DNA of 32,233 nucleotides. Origin: Bacteroidota bacterium (lineage in GTDB: Bacteria > Bacteroidota > Bacteroidia > Chitinophagales > Saprospiraceae). The stretch spans positions 1-32,233 of the forward strand of contig QMOR01000004.1 in NCBI GenBank assembly GCA_003648285.1. The letters are read 5' to 3'. The notes beneath the pieces were generated by a model, which had not been told where the DNA came from, searched no databases, and worked only from the letters and a program-made list of their open reading frames with translations. The translations under genes were made by a program, and so were the position numbers. Shown here one piece after another: positions 17,301-26,725 of the stretch. The stretch's first letter is position 1; every line of letters begins with the position of its first letter.

Positions 17301-20300
17301 TGTACCGGCCGTGTCTGTTGTGATCGTCGAAGTCGTCTCACCTGTAGACCATTCGATACTCGTCCATGTCCCTACATCGAGTGTTGAAGATTCTCCATCA
17401 CATATTGCTTGTGTTCCGTTGATATCCGCAACAGGGTCACTCTCATAAATCTGTATGGAGTCTTTACCGAAGCAACCATTGCCATCCGAAACCTCAATAA
17501 AATACAATCCAGCATCAGTTGCTGTTATCATTGTTCCACTTGCGATAAAATCAGTGAGTTCTGTATTGGAGTACCAATTCGCAATCGGATAAGGATTTAT
17601 CGAAATTTCGACAGGAGTGCCACTGCAAATCACCGTATCTGCAATAAATACCACAGGCAAATTGGCAGACTCTACTACCTCGATCTCCTCTTCACGCGTA
17701 CAGCCATTAATATCTGTGATCAATACGAAAATGACGCCTTCCTGCGTGGCGAGATAGAATGATCCGGTAGATGTAAAATTCCACTCATACGAATAATTCG
17801 GATCACCGTTGATATCAGAAGTACCACCCGGACAAATCCATACTGTATCTACAAACAAGTCGGGAATCGGATCATATACGGATACAGAAACCGAGGCCGA
17901 GCTCGTACACCCACCATCGTTTGTCACAGTCACTGTATAGGTACCGACATCCGTAATATTTATAGTTGGGCCGGTTTCAGAGGTAGACCAGTTCCACTGT
18001 ATAAAGCTAAAGTCATCATCCACTTCAATGTCTACGCCCTGGATCAAATCTGCTTCACACTTGATGATATCCGGAGGCAGAACGACATTTGGACTCTCCC
18101 TCTCTTCAACCTGAAATGCTTCCACCGCAGTACATCCGTTAAAATCGGTCACGGTGACACTATAATTCCCAATCTCGTTTACCACAATAAATGACGTGGT
18201 AAACTCCTGAGATGGTGTCATCCAAAAGTATTCGTACGGAGCCTGTCCATTTTCAACAATGGCAATGATCTGCTGCGTATTTGGGTTATTTAAACAGATC
18301 GATACAGGATCGACCGATATATCCGGTGACTCAAAAAACTCAAGACTCACAGAGTCAGCTCCCATACAACCTTCGTTATCAGTAACCAGAACATTCCACT
18401 GGCCTGTTTCGTCGACCTGGATACTTGGTCCGGACTGATTATTACCCATCGGAGAAGTCCATTCAAAGGTATAAGCCGCAATGCCTCCATCCGCTGATGC
18501 GTTAAGATCAATATCGCCTTCAACGGCACAAATCTCCAGTAATGACGCGTCTATATCTACCTCAAACGTCTCATATACATCGAGAAGAATTTTTGTAGTT
18601 GCGCTACAACCGGTAGCATCCGTGACAGTCAAAGTATAAAACAGATTGGCTTGTGGCATATCTATCGACAAGGTTGGATCCGTAGATCCATCCTGCCATT
18701 CGTACGAGTACGTGCCGTCTCCACCTGATACGGTAGGGATCAGAATATATGGATTCGTTGGTGTCGCACAGGCTCTGAATGGTTCCAGTTCAAGAGTGAT
18801 TTCAGGAAATATTTCAACAGTAACTTCCCAGATCACAGCGGGGCATTCTCCACCGTCAAAACCGAGTATGGTGTAGGTTACAAATTCTGTAGAAGCGCCC
18901 GGGTTTACAAGATTATCAAGAATGATGCTCAAGTTAGCACCTTCCCCATCAGTCGCACCTGTTACAACACTGGCATCATTTGTCCACTCCCAGAAATCGA
19001 TATCTGGCTGATCAATCAGCCAATTGAATAATCCACCTGAACATATCGGATCATGCTCATCAAACAGATAGACGAGTTCCACACAACAACCGGGCAGACG
19101 CACATCAACTGGCTCATCATTTGCACAAACACTGGGACCACCGTTCCAGGAACCAACCTCTCCGTCAGCTACTGTGACGAAACCCAGAGACAAGTCCATC
19201 GTTGTTTCGTCTTCCTGACATTCGGGATATGGCCTTACCGTGAGATCAAAGCAGAAGTTCCATGGACCCATGTTACAACTACAACAGGTTCCGTCACCAT
19301 AATCTACCGTCGGATGACCAGGTGTAGCGCACAGTCCGTTAATACCATAAGCAAACCATCCATATGGTAAAGGATTTCCCGGAGTATCCTGCCAGCATGG
19401 CCCTGTCGAGCCTCCGGTCAGTCCGGGTCCTGTACATTCGTCATCATATAGTGCATTGCAGATATCAAGAGTTCCGTTCCCATCAAAGTCCCCAACATTA
19501 TAAAAACAATTGTCATGGTGATAGGTCACATCTCCAAACCACTCCCAAGTCGTTCCTCCTGAGATTCCAGGAGCGGGAAAGGCACTACCGTTTAGTGTCG
19601 CACCGATTGGCATTCCATCCCCGTCAAAAGAGGAGGGATCCCATCCATTTCCGAAAGTCGGAATAACTCCCTGTATCCACTGGCAATTATTCCCAGACGA
19701 AGTATATGTGTTCACATTCATACATACACTGACTACCTCTGTTGGGAAAAAAGGCCCCTCTAGCGATCCGTCAAATGACCTATTGGTTACTGTCACATCG
19801 GCGTCAAGTGTACATGAACTCAAATTTTCCAAAATCGAAATACATAATTCAAAATCCCCACCTACTGTCAGAATTCCTCCAACAGCGATGTAATATATCT
19901 GTCCGGCTCCTACGTCCTGACCCGTGAGGCTAGCCTCTCCTCCAGAGCCAGTCGTACAATTCCCTATCGGCTGTAAATCGCCGCATGTTCCATCAAGCGC
20001 AAGAAACAACTGGAATGCAGGCGCATCAATGTCATCACTCGTCATGATGATATTAGCGATTGCCGCATTATCATCTGTTGTAAAAGTGTACCATACCACC
20101 GGGTCGTTGTTACCGAGGCAATTTGTATTTACCTCAACATCATCGGCAAAAACATTACATCCTTCCACACATGCGAAGGGGTCACCATTTCCGGCACAAT
20201 TTCCCGTTCCATCAGGACTGACAGTGATCAGCTCACCCATGTCATTTGCCGAACTGATTCCAAGTGGATCCTCGCAAAAATTATTATCAAAACATGGTTC

Positions 20301-22064
20301 TATCTCATCTATGCAGATTGAAAATGTTCCTTCATCAACTTCCTGCGTACCAACTATGATATAGTAAGTCTCCGTTTCGTCAACTGGTCCAAATTTGATC
20401 GTATCGGGAACACTACAGTAGAAGGCTTTAGGATCAAACTGGCCTGTACAATCATCGAGCAATCCGATTATCGCCCCCAAATTCTGCCCAGTTCCCTCTT
20501 CAATAATAATATCAAATCCAACATTATTCGGATCGGCCAATTGCATCGTAAACCAGACCGTGTTCTCTATAAATGGCATACAATCCGGGGTGACACCATT
20601 CGGTGTTGGCGAATCATCAGGATTCGCATATTCCGTGGTAAAACAATCATTTATACATGCCGGGCCCGCATTTGCATTACAAGAACCGTTTGTCTCCAAT
20701 GGTATTGCGGCACATGCCGTATCATTATCCGGCGGCATCGGATTGAAGATGTTAATACAGTAGTCACCGATATCGTTGTCATCAAATCCCACGACTACGT
20801 AATAGATATTTCCAATCTCGAGTTCATCATCTATTTCAAGATCTTCACCTACTGTACACTCGAGCACTCCCGCACTTGGGCCATCACAAATATTTCCACC
20901 GGCAAATTCGACGACTGCAATCTGCTCATCACTGCCAAAGGTGGAAGTCACTTCGATATCCACATCCGGTCCCTGGGCGACAAACCAAAACCACACACTG
21001 AATGTGGCATTGGGGTCCCAACAAGGGGGAAAGCCGAGATCAGTTGACGGCCAGTCATTATTGAGGGTTTCTACTCCAATACTTGTCAGACAATTATCCT
21101 CTTCTGAGAGTTCCAGTACAGGATACTCAACTGCACTCATGCAATCATCATTGAATGCCGGCTCCGGGGCATCCAGACACACATCAAAAGGACCGATTGC
21201 ATCATTATCAAATGTGACTTCGATATAGTACTCCTGACCTATCACCAGAAGATTATCCATTGTGATAGGGTTGTTCACGTCGACATCATTCTGACAAGTC
21301 ATCAGAGTCCCAGCAGCCAGATCACATCCTGCCACTCCTGCAAAATCCCATACTGCGACATTTGCAACATCCGGAGCACCTTCGATATGCAGGTCTGCTA
21401 TGCTGACACCTTGTGCAGTAAATTTAAACCACACTGACTGTGTCGCTGTGCCAAAACATGCTGGCACATTTGCCTCAGAAGATGGGTAGTAATAGTTTTC
21501 CAAAGGCACCGTATTGCAATTGCCATCAATGTCCGGCAGTGGCATGGCGCCAAGACATTCGTCATTATCGGCTGGTTCGGGATTAAATACACAGAGATCG
21601 AACGATCCAGGTGTATTGTTAGCAAATGCAACAATGACATAGTACGTATTCCCTATGGTCAGGTCATTGTCAAACACGATTGGTGCATTGTCACCACACC
21701 CCCATTCAGTAGCATTGGTACCATCACACGCGCCGGCATTAAACTCTACAACTGTAATGTAGTAATCATCAGGGCCATTCAGCACCTCAATAGAGGCACT
21801 CACACCCTGCGCCTGAAAAGGAAAAAACACCACATTTAGGGTGTCTGCTCCGTTCCAACAATTTCCAATGTAGTTTGCACCTGCGACATCCCAGGGTGTA
21901 GCATCGACTGTCGTACCGGGCTGAGTTGCCTGACAACTCCCATTGTCGTCATCCAGATCACCGGAGCTTATCAAGACGGCATCGAGACACACGTCGTTCA
22001 CAGGCTGAGCTATCGCAGCATGCGTCAATACTGCACATAGCAGAAAAAATAAGATTCTTTTCAT
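14349..22064 (-). CDS. Giant secreted protein C (2571 residues) with T9SS gliding-type (CHU_C) C-terminus
   Basis: Start chosen at ATG 22062-22064, where a signal peptide begins (MKRILFFLLCAVLTHAAIA-QPVND); an upstream GTG would add 18 residues ahead of it with no purpose. Five N-terminal modules of about 140-150 residues (about 20-750) each open with ND-x-C-x-x-A, contain a V-W-F/Y-x-F strand and end G-x-F-x-L/I-C-I/V. A Cys-rich domain follows (about 750-990) with a Ca-loop-like DFDGNGTLD and CCSC. Then come about twelve Ig-like modules, each with an opening and a closing Cys; the seven best conserved (about 1475-1960) share TLDAG, Y-x-WSTGET and VTVTDALGC. A SprB-type repeat (about 2318-2381) and CHU_C (about 2475-2571; NVFTPDGDGINDY, GWDGRFAG, KGDITLIR) close the protein. 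No enzyme domain was seen; an adhesin or surface-fibre role is inferred. Confidence 0.9.
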   Translation of the reverse strand: MKRILFFLLCAVLTHAAIAQPVNDVCLDAVLISSGDLDDDNGSCQATQPGTTVDATPWDVAGANYIGNCWNGADTLNVVFFPFQAQGVSASIEVLNGPDDYYITVVEFNAGACDGTNATEWGCGDNAPIVFDNDLTIGNTYYVIVAFANNTPGSFDLCVFNPEPADNDECLGAMPLPDIDGNCNTVPLENYYYPSSEANVPACFGTATQSVWFKFTAQGVSIADLHIEGAPDVANVAVWDFAGVAGCDLAAGTLMTCQNDVDVNNPITMDNLLVIGQEYYIEVTFDNDAIGPFDVCLDAPEPAFNDDCMSAVEYPVLELSEEDNCLTSIGVETLNNDWPSTDLGFPPCWDPNATFSVWFWFVAQGPDVDIEVTSTFGSDEQIAVVEFAGGNICDGPSAGVLECTVGEDLEIDDELEIGNIYYVVVGFDDNDIGDYCINIFNPMPPDNDTACAAIPLETNGSCNANAGPACINDCFTTEYANPDDSPTPNGVTPDCMPFIENTVWFTMQLADPNNVGFDIIIEEGTGQNLGAIIGLLDDCTGQFDPKAFYCSVPDTIKFGPVDETETYYIIVGTQEVDEGTFSICIDEIEPCFDNNFCEDPLGISSANDMGELITVSPDGTGNCAGNGDPFACVEGCNVFADDVEVNTNCLGNNDPVVWYTFTTDDNAAIANIIMTSDDIDAPAFQLFLALDGTCGDLQPIGNCTTGSGGEASLTGQDVGAGQIYYIAVGGILTVGGDFELCISILENLSSCTLDADVTVTNRSFDGSLEGPFFPTEVVSVCMNVNTYTSSGNNCQWIQGVIPTFGNGWDPSSFDGDGMPIGATLNGSAFPAPGISGGTTWEWFGDVTYHHDNCFYNVGDFDGNGTLDICNALYDDECTGPGLTGGSTGPCWQDTPGNPLPYGWFAYGINGLCATPGHPTVDYGDGTCCSCNMGPWNFCFDLTVRPYPECQEDETTMDLSLGFVTVADGEVGSWNGGPSVCANDEPVDVRLPGCCVELVYLFDEHDPICSGGLFNWLIDQPDIDFWEWTNDASVVTGATDGEGANLSIILDNLVNPGASTEFVTYTILGFDGGECPAVIWEVTVEIFPEITLELEPFRACATPTNPYILIPTVSGGDGTYSYEWQDGSTDPTLSIDMPQANLFYTLTVTDATGCSATTKILLDVYETFEVDIDASLLEICAVEGDIDLNASADGGIAAYTFEWTSPMGNNQSGPSIQVDETGQWNVLVTDNEGCMGADSVSLEFFESPDISVDPVSICLNNPNTQQIIAIVENGQAPYEYFWMTPSQEFTTSFIVVNEIGNYSVTVTDFNGCTAVEAFQVEERESPNVVLPPDIIKCEADLIQGVDIEVDDDFSFIQWNWSTSETGPTINITDVGTYTVTVTNDGGCTSSASVSVSVYDPIPDLFVDTVWICPGGTSDINGDPNYSYEWNFTSTGSFYLATQEGVIFVLITDINGCTREEEIEVVESANLPVVFIADTVICSGTPVEISINPYPIANWYSNTELTDFIASGTMITATDAGLYFIEVSDGNGCFGKDSIQIYESDPVADINGTQAICDGESSTLDVGTWTSIEWSTGETTSTITTDTAGTFTVTVTDALNCTAVSAPFVLTEEAAPEPLITGATSFCPGTSSTLDAGGPYDNYLWSTGETSQTIDVNATSTITVIVTSALGCRGYDTILVKLLDPPTPQILGDNVICNNVAVALDASGPGYVSYLWSSGQASAGIQPDTAGTFIVTVTDANGCTGTDQIVVQAGNPMPVINGLDEACQGEIETLTADAGFAKYEWSTSEVTSTIDVNATGIYDVTVTDALGCTGVASFDFAINPNPVPNINGSTSFCVGGFTNLDAGPGFTDYLWSDGQTVQAVSISVEGAVSVTVTDTNGCTGIASVMITENTFLTLNIQDTAICEGEVVELVVGNFDTYKWFDGSTAPTFIASAGGSYAVTVTDAFGCSGDTVIVVTEFAEPFATVKNTSEACNTSVGGVISIVDFSTLVTGGDQGGSWKDVDNSGATGVFPKLDFTGVVPGDYQFEYTTSSAQGPCKDQTYPVTITVWDCVCPSPLIDPPADICADAGMLDLETLFNDSTLLGGVWAIINVPTGSNPATLSGSVFNATGADPGVYDIQYTISGIPANCNDNNVQQILVNAPADAGLAGEPAQVCAAEDTIVALTDLIIGAESGGLWIETSSTMSQTGFDAGTGTFDTELEMPGTYTFEYILQGTTPCPDVSTTIEVVIEDVPLADAGSDREITCDAPSADLDGSGSSQGGSFEYNWRLNGAIVSSGSMNLNVSDAGTYELEVINTSTGCKSFDDVDVSINGDIPVLITNLFLPVCEGDGPATVSVASISGGTAPYTYTLNGTDANEIGSFSDLPAGDYTLVVVDANGCSDRFEFTVNPTTSVDGQIAGETVIDQGDDFVLSLNLIKGVADSIVWTDADGNPLCVQCDSIRIEAITAMDVFVTIYDENGCHITLSVSLFVKIVREVYVPNVFTPDGDGINDYVTVYAPVGTVIRKFEVFSRWGEKVFASDPDIPVNIEELGWDGRFAGDEMQPGVFVFHAQVRYPGDTVDEIVKGDITLIR

Positions 22065-22668
22065 GAGATCAATTTCCCCAATTAAAATGTATACATCTGT
22101 CGGTATCCAAGCCCACACCCTTACCGAATGGAAAAGATAGCGCTAAGCTAATGATTTTCAGTGCAATATTTACCTGATTATAGCCTATCACCGGACCAAC
22201 ATACCTGACACTTTACTCTTTTGATTTTTCTTATGAATACAAAACGTTTTTACCGCATATAAAGATGCCCGCAAAATATCATATGGCAATCTGTACTTTC
22301 AACACCACTTCCTCCCATTCACACAACATGTTTGCCTATTGTTAATCCTTGTTAACGACAACTCCACTTTCCTCATTCTGCTCCGATCCATTTTCCCCGA
22401 ACATGATTTTGCTCCTTCACATTCCTGCAGACTTTATACGCCCAAGAGTAATCTCGGTCGATTACTCACCGGTACAAAAACAAACGATACTTCAAGCCCA
22501 TAAGAAGTATTGTCCATTAATACCCGAAACAATCAAGACATTAATGACAAATAGAAAGAAAATCATTCGACGGAAAAGGCCGGAATCAGAGTCTGCCCCG
22601 AGGATATCGATTACAAGGGATGATTTGCCCGCCTACTAGTGCTGTCACTATACTGGTGCAATCTCTGA
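22065..22668. other. 604-base intergenic region between giant gene C and the metalloprotease
   Basis: No supportable gene. It contains a possible minus-strand -7 element for gene C at 22132-22139 (TATCTTTT, one mismatch to TAnnTTTG, TTG 24 bases upstream), a perfect 8-bp inverted repeat GAGTAATC/GATTACTC at 22446-22453 and 22460-22467, and a 7-bp inverted repeat TGGTGCA/TGCACCA at 22654-22660 and 22673-22679 that spans the stop of the metalloprotease gene. A 96-codon plus-strand frame at 22349-22639 has no family features, and its composition does not look coding. Confidence 0.6.
22132..22139 (-). promoter_or_regulatory. Possible -7 element for giant gene C
   Basis: Minus strand TATCTTTT, 68 bases ahead of the chosen ATG at 22064, with a TTG (22164-22166) 24 bases further upstream. 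It has one mismatch to the -7 consensus and spacing at the long end. If real, transcription begins upstream of both candidate start codons. Confidence 0.3.
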
Positions 22669-25600
22669 CTACTGCACCACCACCCGCATCACCTCTCTGA
22701 CATTTGCACCCTGTATCACGACATGATAAAGTCCGGGAGCAAGTGCATCCTTCAGTGATAATTCGATGCGCGCTGGGGCTTGAATTGATTCGGCATGCAC
22801 AGTGCGGCCTGTGATATCAACAATCGTGATATTCAGGTCGCCATTGTAGCTTTGAAAATCAATGCTGAAGACACCGTTGTTCGGATTTGGCCATAACTCA
22901 ATGTGTATGCCATCTGCGGGATCTGTTGTTGCCGTAGTTGTCACGACTACCTCGATACTGGAGGTGTCACTTCCACAACTATTTGACACGATGAGCACAA
23001 CCGTATATGTTCCTGAAGCCGCGTACACATGTACCGGCTCTGCAATGGTATCTGTCTCGCCATCACCGAAATCCCAAAAATATGCATCGGCATCCATCGA
23101 AAGATTCAAAAATGTTGCTTCATCTTCTTCTGTTTCAGCACTAAATTCGGATACAGGACGGTCGCCTACAACGATATACTCTTCTCTGACAAGTGATTGC
23201 GCTCCGGCAGCATTCGAAACTTTCAAGGTGATATCATAGATACCCTGGAGGTCATATGTCACAACAGGATTCTGCACATTCGAGGTGGACGGGGTTCCGC
23301 CTGGAAAGCTCCAGTCCCACGTTTCAGCTCCATTTTGCGAAGCATCGACAAACTCCACTACGAATGGGGCACAGCCCACTTCTGAAACCGCTGTAAACCA
23401 TGGCACTGGCAACGCTGCAAGTTGAAGTTGCAGAATCAGGGTGTCCGCCCCACATGCATTCATTGCGATAAGCAGTACTTCGTATTCTCCAAACTCCCCG
23501 TAATCATGGACAGGATTTTCTTCTTCGGATGAACTGCCATCACCAAATAACCAGAGATAGCTCGTTGCATCGACAGATGCATTTCCAAACTCAACCTCCG
23601 TTCCGCTTTGCAGCGTTCCAAAATCTGCTTCGGGCAAAGGGTCGACGGTGATCAGATTATCTATTGTCAGGTTATCAGTTCCCGCAGCACTTGTCACCGT
23701 CAGGCTCACACTATACACTCCCGGCACAGCATATGTCACCAAGGGATTTGGGGCATTCGAAGTCGCCGGGCTTCCGCCTGGAAAGCTCCATGCCCAAGCA
23801 ATCACATTGCTCGTCGACTGATCCTGAAACTGGACAACAAACGGCTCACATCCGCTCGTGGCTGATGCACCGGCACCTGCTACAGGTAGTGTTGAAATAG
23901 TAATACTCTGTACCACAGTATCCGATCCGCATGGTCCCGTGACAATGAGTTGAGCCAGATACACTCCATCTTCACTAAAGACGACAGTTGGGTTTTCTTC
24001 TGTATACTCAAAACCCGCAATCTCCCATACAAAAGACTCCTCACCCATCGATTCGTTTATGAAGTCGACGGTTGATCCATTGATGTCAAATGAGAAGGCA
24101 CCAACAACAGGCTCTTGCACAATCACAGCATTTGTTATTAAAATCGTATCTGAACCAATGGCATTTGTCACAATCAATTCAGCATCATATACTCCGGGCG
24201 TACTATACGTCACGACAGGATTCATCTCAGTAGAAGATATCGGATTGCCACCTGGAAATGACCAGGCGTAAGTCTCAACATCACCAGTGCTCGTACTACT
24301 ATATATCACTTGCAGCGGACTGCACCCCATCGATTCCGATATACCAAATCCAGCTACAGGAATAGCAGCCACTGATATCACTTGAATCGCCGTATCACTT
24401 GCGCAGTCATTTTCAGAGATTAACATGATCGTGTATAAGCCACCGCTCTGATAGTCATGCAACGGGCTTGCCTCTGTAGATCCATTACCATCTCCAAAGT
24501 CCCAGGTGTAGGCGTTGGCATTCTCAGACTGATTGTCAAAATCGGCCATTGAACCGGCTATGAATACTTCAAAATCTGCTACAGGGAGCGGATCGACAAT
24601 AACTGCGTCATCTAATGCCAGCACACTTTCACCAGCTTCATTTACAACGGTGAGTGATACCCCATAAACTCCAGCAAGATGATATATAACCACCGGGTTT
24701 TCAAGTGTAGACGAAGAGGGATCCCCACCGGGAAACTCCCACAGGTATGCATCTACATTATTCGAGGAAGCATCGAAAAAATTCACGACAAGAGGAACAC
24801 ACCCCTCACCGGGGGTATAAGAGAAATCTGCGTTTGGTACACTCACCACATCTATGACTACCGTATAGTCGATCTCCCCGCATCCGTTTGTCGCCGTAAG
24901 TGTCACATCATAAAGACCATCCGTGGCATATGTATGGACCGGGTCCACCTGATTGCTCGTATTCCCATCTCCAAACTCCCAGAAATAGCTATCTGCATTG
25001 ATTGAAAGATTCACGAAAAATATCGTGAGTTCATCACTCGTGAACGTAAAATCAGACTCCGGATCAGGAAGTACAGTAACATAATCCTGAAGTGTAATGA
25101 TGTCACTCCCCACTCCATTAAACACTTCGAGTGTCACATCATAAGTGCCTGGGGTCAAGTAGGTAACGATCGGATTCTGCGAGTTACTGAATCCCGGAGT
25201 CCCGCCTTCAAACTCCCAGTTCCAGGTGTCAGGTGAGCCTACGGAGAGGTCATTAAACTCTATTGTTAGTGGACTACACCCCTCTTGCAAATCTGATCCA
25301 ATCAAAGCAACAGGAGGTTGTCCTGATGCACACAGAGCAAGGCAGCCAACACTTGATACATAACTGTTTATCTGATTGACAGATGATCCAGACCATGTGC
25401 TTGTATTGTTGATTGTAGGTGACATGATCGTTCCTGATCCTGATGGATCATGGCCCGAACCGAAGTTATGACCCAATTCGTGTGCCTGAAGTACACGCAG
25501 GAAATTTGCATTTCCCGTAAAATCCTGAAGGACATTGTACTTAAAAGAAGTTTGACACACGGCATCCAGCCATGCCAGCCCTATAGTAGATCCGCTAAAA

Positions 25601-26520
25601 TTGCGATCTGACCACAGACTGCCCACGTCGTGGGCTGCACCAAATCCCGCGCCTGCCCAGTTTCCAAAACTATTGAGGAGGGTGCCCGCATTGGTCGATG
25701 AAGGCCACGGGTCGCAAGTGCTGCAAGTCGAGACAAAAATCTCAACAACATTAAACATCAACTCATCGGCAAATTCGTCATCATAGTTCGCCTGTACGTT
25801 ATTTATGACAGCCATATTATGGTTCTCGACGTCGGTGAGGTTTTCATTGCGCTCTTCGTACATCAGCCAATCGTCTGCCAATGCGATCTCAACCTCCAGG
25901 CAATCACCAACTGATCGCTCAGAAGTACTTGCCGGCTCCTCATTTGAGAAATGTCCCGGGGTTTGCATCGGCTCACAATCAAATATAAATTCCTCTGTGA
26001 TGCTCGATTTCTTATAGACCAGGATTTGATCCGATGGTGTCCCCTTCTTCCTGAACCGTACGGATTCGAAATAGAGTTCATCCTCCGGGAGTTCAATAAA
26101 TCCATTGATAAAGTCTTCATCAATAGTGAGTCTCACTTCGTATTGACCACCCGCGACGTAGCCCATAAAGGTTTTTATCTTACCATCATCGGGAATGGTT
26201 TCAATACCAGTAGCTGTCTTGATTCTGATGTGATAGTTTTCCGCCTTGAGTGGATTGTGAAAAAGGTCGATATCAAACACACCATAACCCGGCAAATTCA
26301 ATACGATATGATTGTCGTAAGCGTCTGACTGAACGTATCGGTTCAACTCAGGCAGATCAAGAGAATATAGCTGGTAAGCATCCAGAACATCACTCAGATC
26401 GACACGCCGCTCATCAACCACCTTTCCGCTGAATGGGTCGTGCTGTGCGTTTGAAATAAAGGGGGAAAGACAAATTAACAGAATCAAAGCTTTCTGCAGA
26501 AAGCACCAATTGTTACACAT
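22669..26520 (-). CDS. Secreted metzincin metalloprotease with ten PKD domains and T9SS type A sorting tail
   Basis: 1283 residues from ATG 26518-26520, which leads directly into a signal peptide (LQKALILLICLSPFISNAQ); the frame stays open 32 codons further, but a promoter box falls inside that stretch. A propeptide region (about 25-185) is followed by a reprolysin-like zinc protease: HELGHNFGSGHD gives zinc ligands His347, His351 and His357 with catalytic Glu348, and GTIMSP supplies the Met-turn. Ten PKD domains follow (about 400-1197), strictly alternating between a form with GC-x-P and W-x-FPGG and a form with WDFGDG and N-x-CG. The C-terminus (about 1208-1283; LWPNPNNGVFSID ... GLYHVVI) is a T9SS type A sorting domain. 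It is likely an extracellular proteinase; the PKD array may bind substrate or act as a spacer. Confidence 0.92.
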   Translation of the reverse strand: MCNNWCFLQKALILLICLSPFISNAQHDPFSGKVVDERRVDLSDVLDAYQLYSLDLPELNRYVQSDAYDNHIVLNLPGYGVFDIDLFHNPLKAENYHIRIKTATGIETIPDDGKIKTFMGYVAGGQYEVRLTIDEDFINGFIELPEDELYFESVRFRKKGTPSDQILVYKKSSITEEFIFDCEPMQTPGHFSNEEPASTSERSVGDCLEVEIALADDWLMYEERNENLTDVENHNMAVINNVQANYDDEFADELMFNVVEIFVSTCSTCDPWPSSTNAGTLLNSFGNWAGAGFGAAHDVGSLWSDRNFSGSTIGLAWLDAVCQTSFKYNVLQDFTGNANFLRVLQAHELGHNFGSGHDPSGSGTIMSPTINNTSTWSGSSVNQINSYVSSVGCLALCASGQPPVALIGSDLQEGCSPLTIEFNDLSVGSPDTWNWEFEGGTPGFSNSQNPIVTYLTPGTYDVTLEVFNGVGSDIITLQDYVTVLPDPESDFTFTSDELTIFFVNLSINADSYFWEFGDGNTSNQVDPVHTYATDGLYDVTLTATNGCGEIDYTVVIDVVSVPNADFSYTPGEGCVPLVVNFFDASSNNVDAYLWEFPGGDPSSSTLENPVVIYHLAGVYGVSLTVVNEAGESVLALDDAVIVDPLPVADFEVFIAGSMADFDNQSENANAYTWDFGDGNGSTEASPLHDYQSGGLYTIMLISENDCASDTAIQVISVAAIPVAGFGISESMGCSPLQVIYSSTSTGDVETYAWSFPGGNPISSTEMNPVVTYSTPGVYDAELIVTNAIGSDTILITNAVIVQEPVVGAFSFDINGSTVDFINESMGEESFVWEIAGFEYTEENPTVVFSEDGVYLAQLIVTGPCGSDTVVQSITISTLPVAGAGASATSGCEPFVVQFQDQSTSNVIAWAWSFPGGSPATSNAPNPLVTYAVPGVYSVSLTVTSAAGTDNLTIDNLITVDPLPEADFGTLQSGTEVEFGNASVDATSYLWLFGDGSSSEEENPVHDYGEFGEYEVLLIAMNACGADTLILQLQLAALPVPWFTAVSEVGCAPFVVEFVDASQNGAETWDWSFPGGTPSTSNVQNPVVTYDLQGIYDITLKVSNAAGAQSLVREEYIVVGDRPVSEFSAETEEDEATFLNLSMDADAYFWDFGDGETDTIAEPVHVYAASGTYTVVLIVSNSCGSDTSSIEVVVTTTATTDPADGIHIELWPNPNNGVFSIDFQSYNGDLNITIVDITGRTVHAESIQAPARIELSLKDALAPGLYHVVIQGANVREVMRVVVQ

Positions 26521-26559
26521 AAAATCAGTTTGTAAGACCTTTTCGAATCGTTCGCGGCT

Positions 26560-26567
26560 CAAATATA
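26560..26567 (-). promoter_or_regulatory. -7 element of the metalloprotease gene
   Basis: Minus strand TATATTTG matches TAnnTTTG exactly, about 40 bases ahead of ATG 26520. No clear TTG sits at the usual distance. Its position inside the longer open frame supports the downstream start codon. Confidence 0.5.
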
Positions 26568-26672
26568 TCCAAATAATCTCGGTTACGTTGATTACTGATT
26601 GCCACATAATTGTCAATTAGATTACATATTTGACGTCATAAATACGTTTCAAGTGTTAGTAAAATATTAATG

Positions 26673-26706
26673 TTGATACTACACATCATGTGAACGTGTA
26701 CTTTTG
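26673..26706 (+). promoter_or_regulatory. Promoter of the outer-membrane protein gene at 26726
   Basis: TACTTTTG at 26699-26706 matches the -7 box, and TTG at 26673-26675 lies 23 bases upstream. The predicted start near 26712 leaves a leader of only about 14 bases before ATG 26726. Confidence 0.65.
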
Positions 26707-26725
26707 TGTATCATAACACAATTCA

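Noticed and set aside
20541-21047. 168-codon plus-strand frame
   Set aside because: Fully inside the N-terminal modules of giant gene C on the other strand, with no recognisable domain.
22349-22639. 96-codon plus-strand frame in the intergenic region
   Set aside because: No hydrophobic core, signal or motif, no promoter box ahead of it, and a Pro/Ile/Arg/Lys mix typical of non-coding AT-rich DNA. A real small gene cannot be fully excluded.
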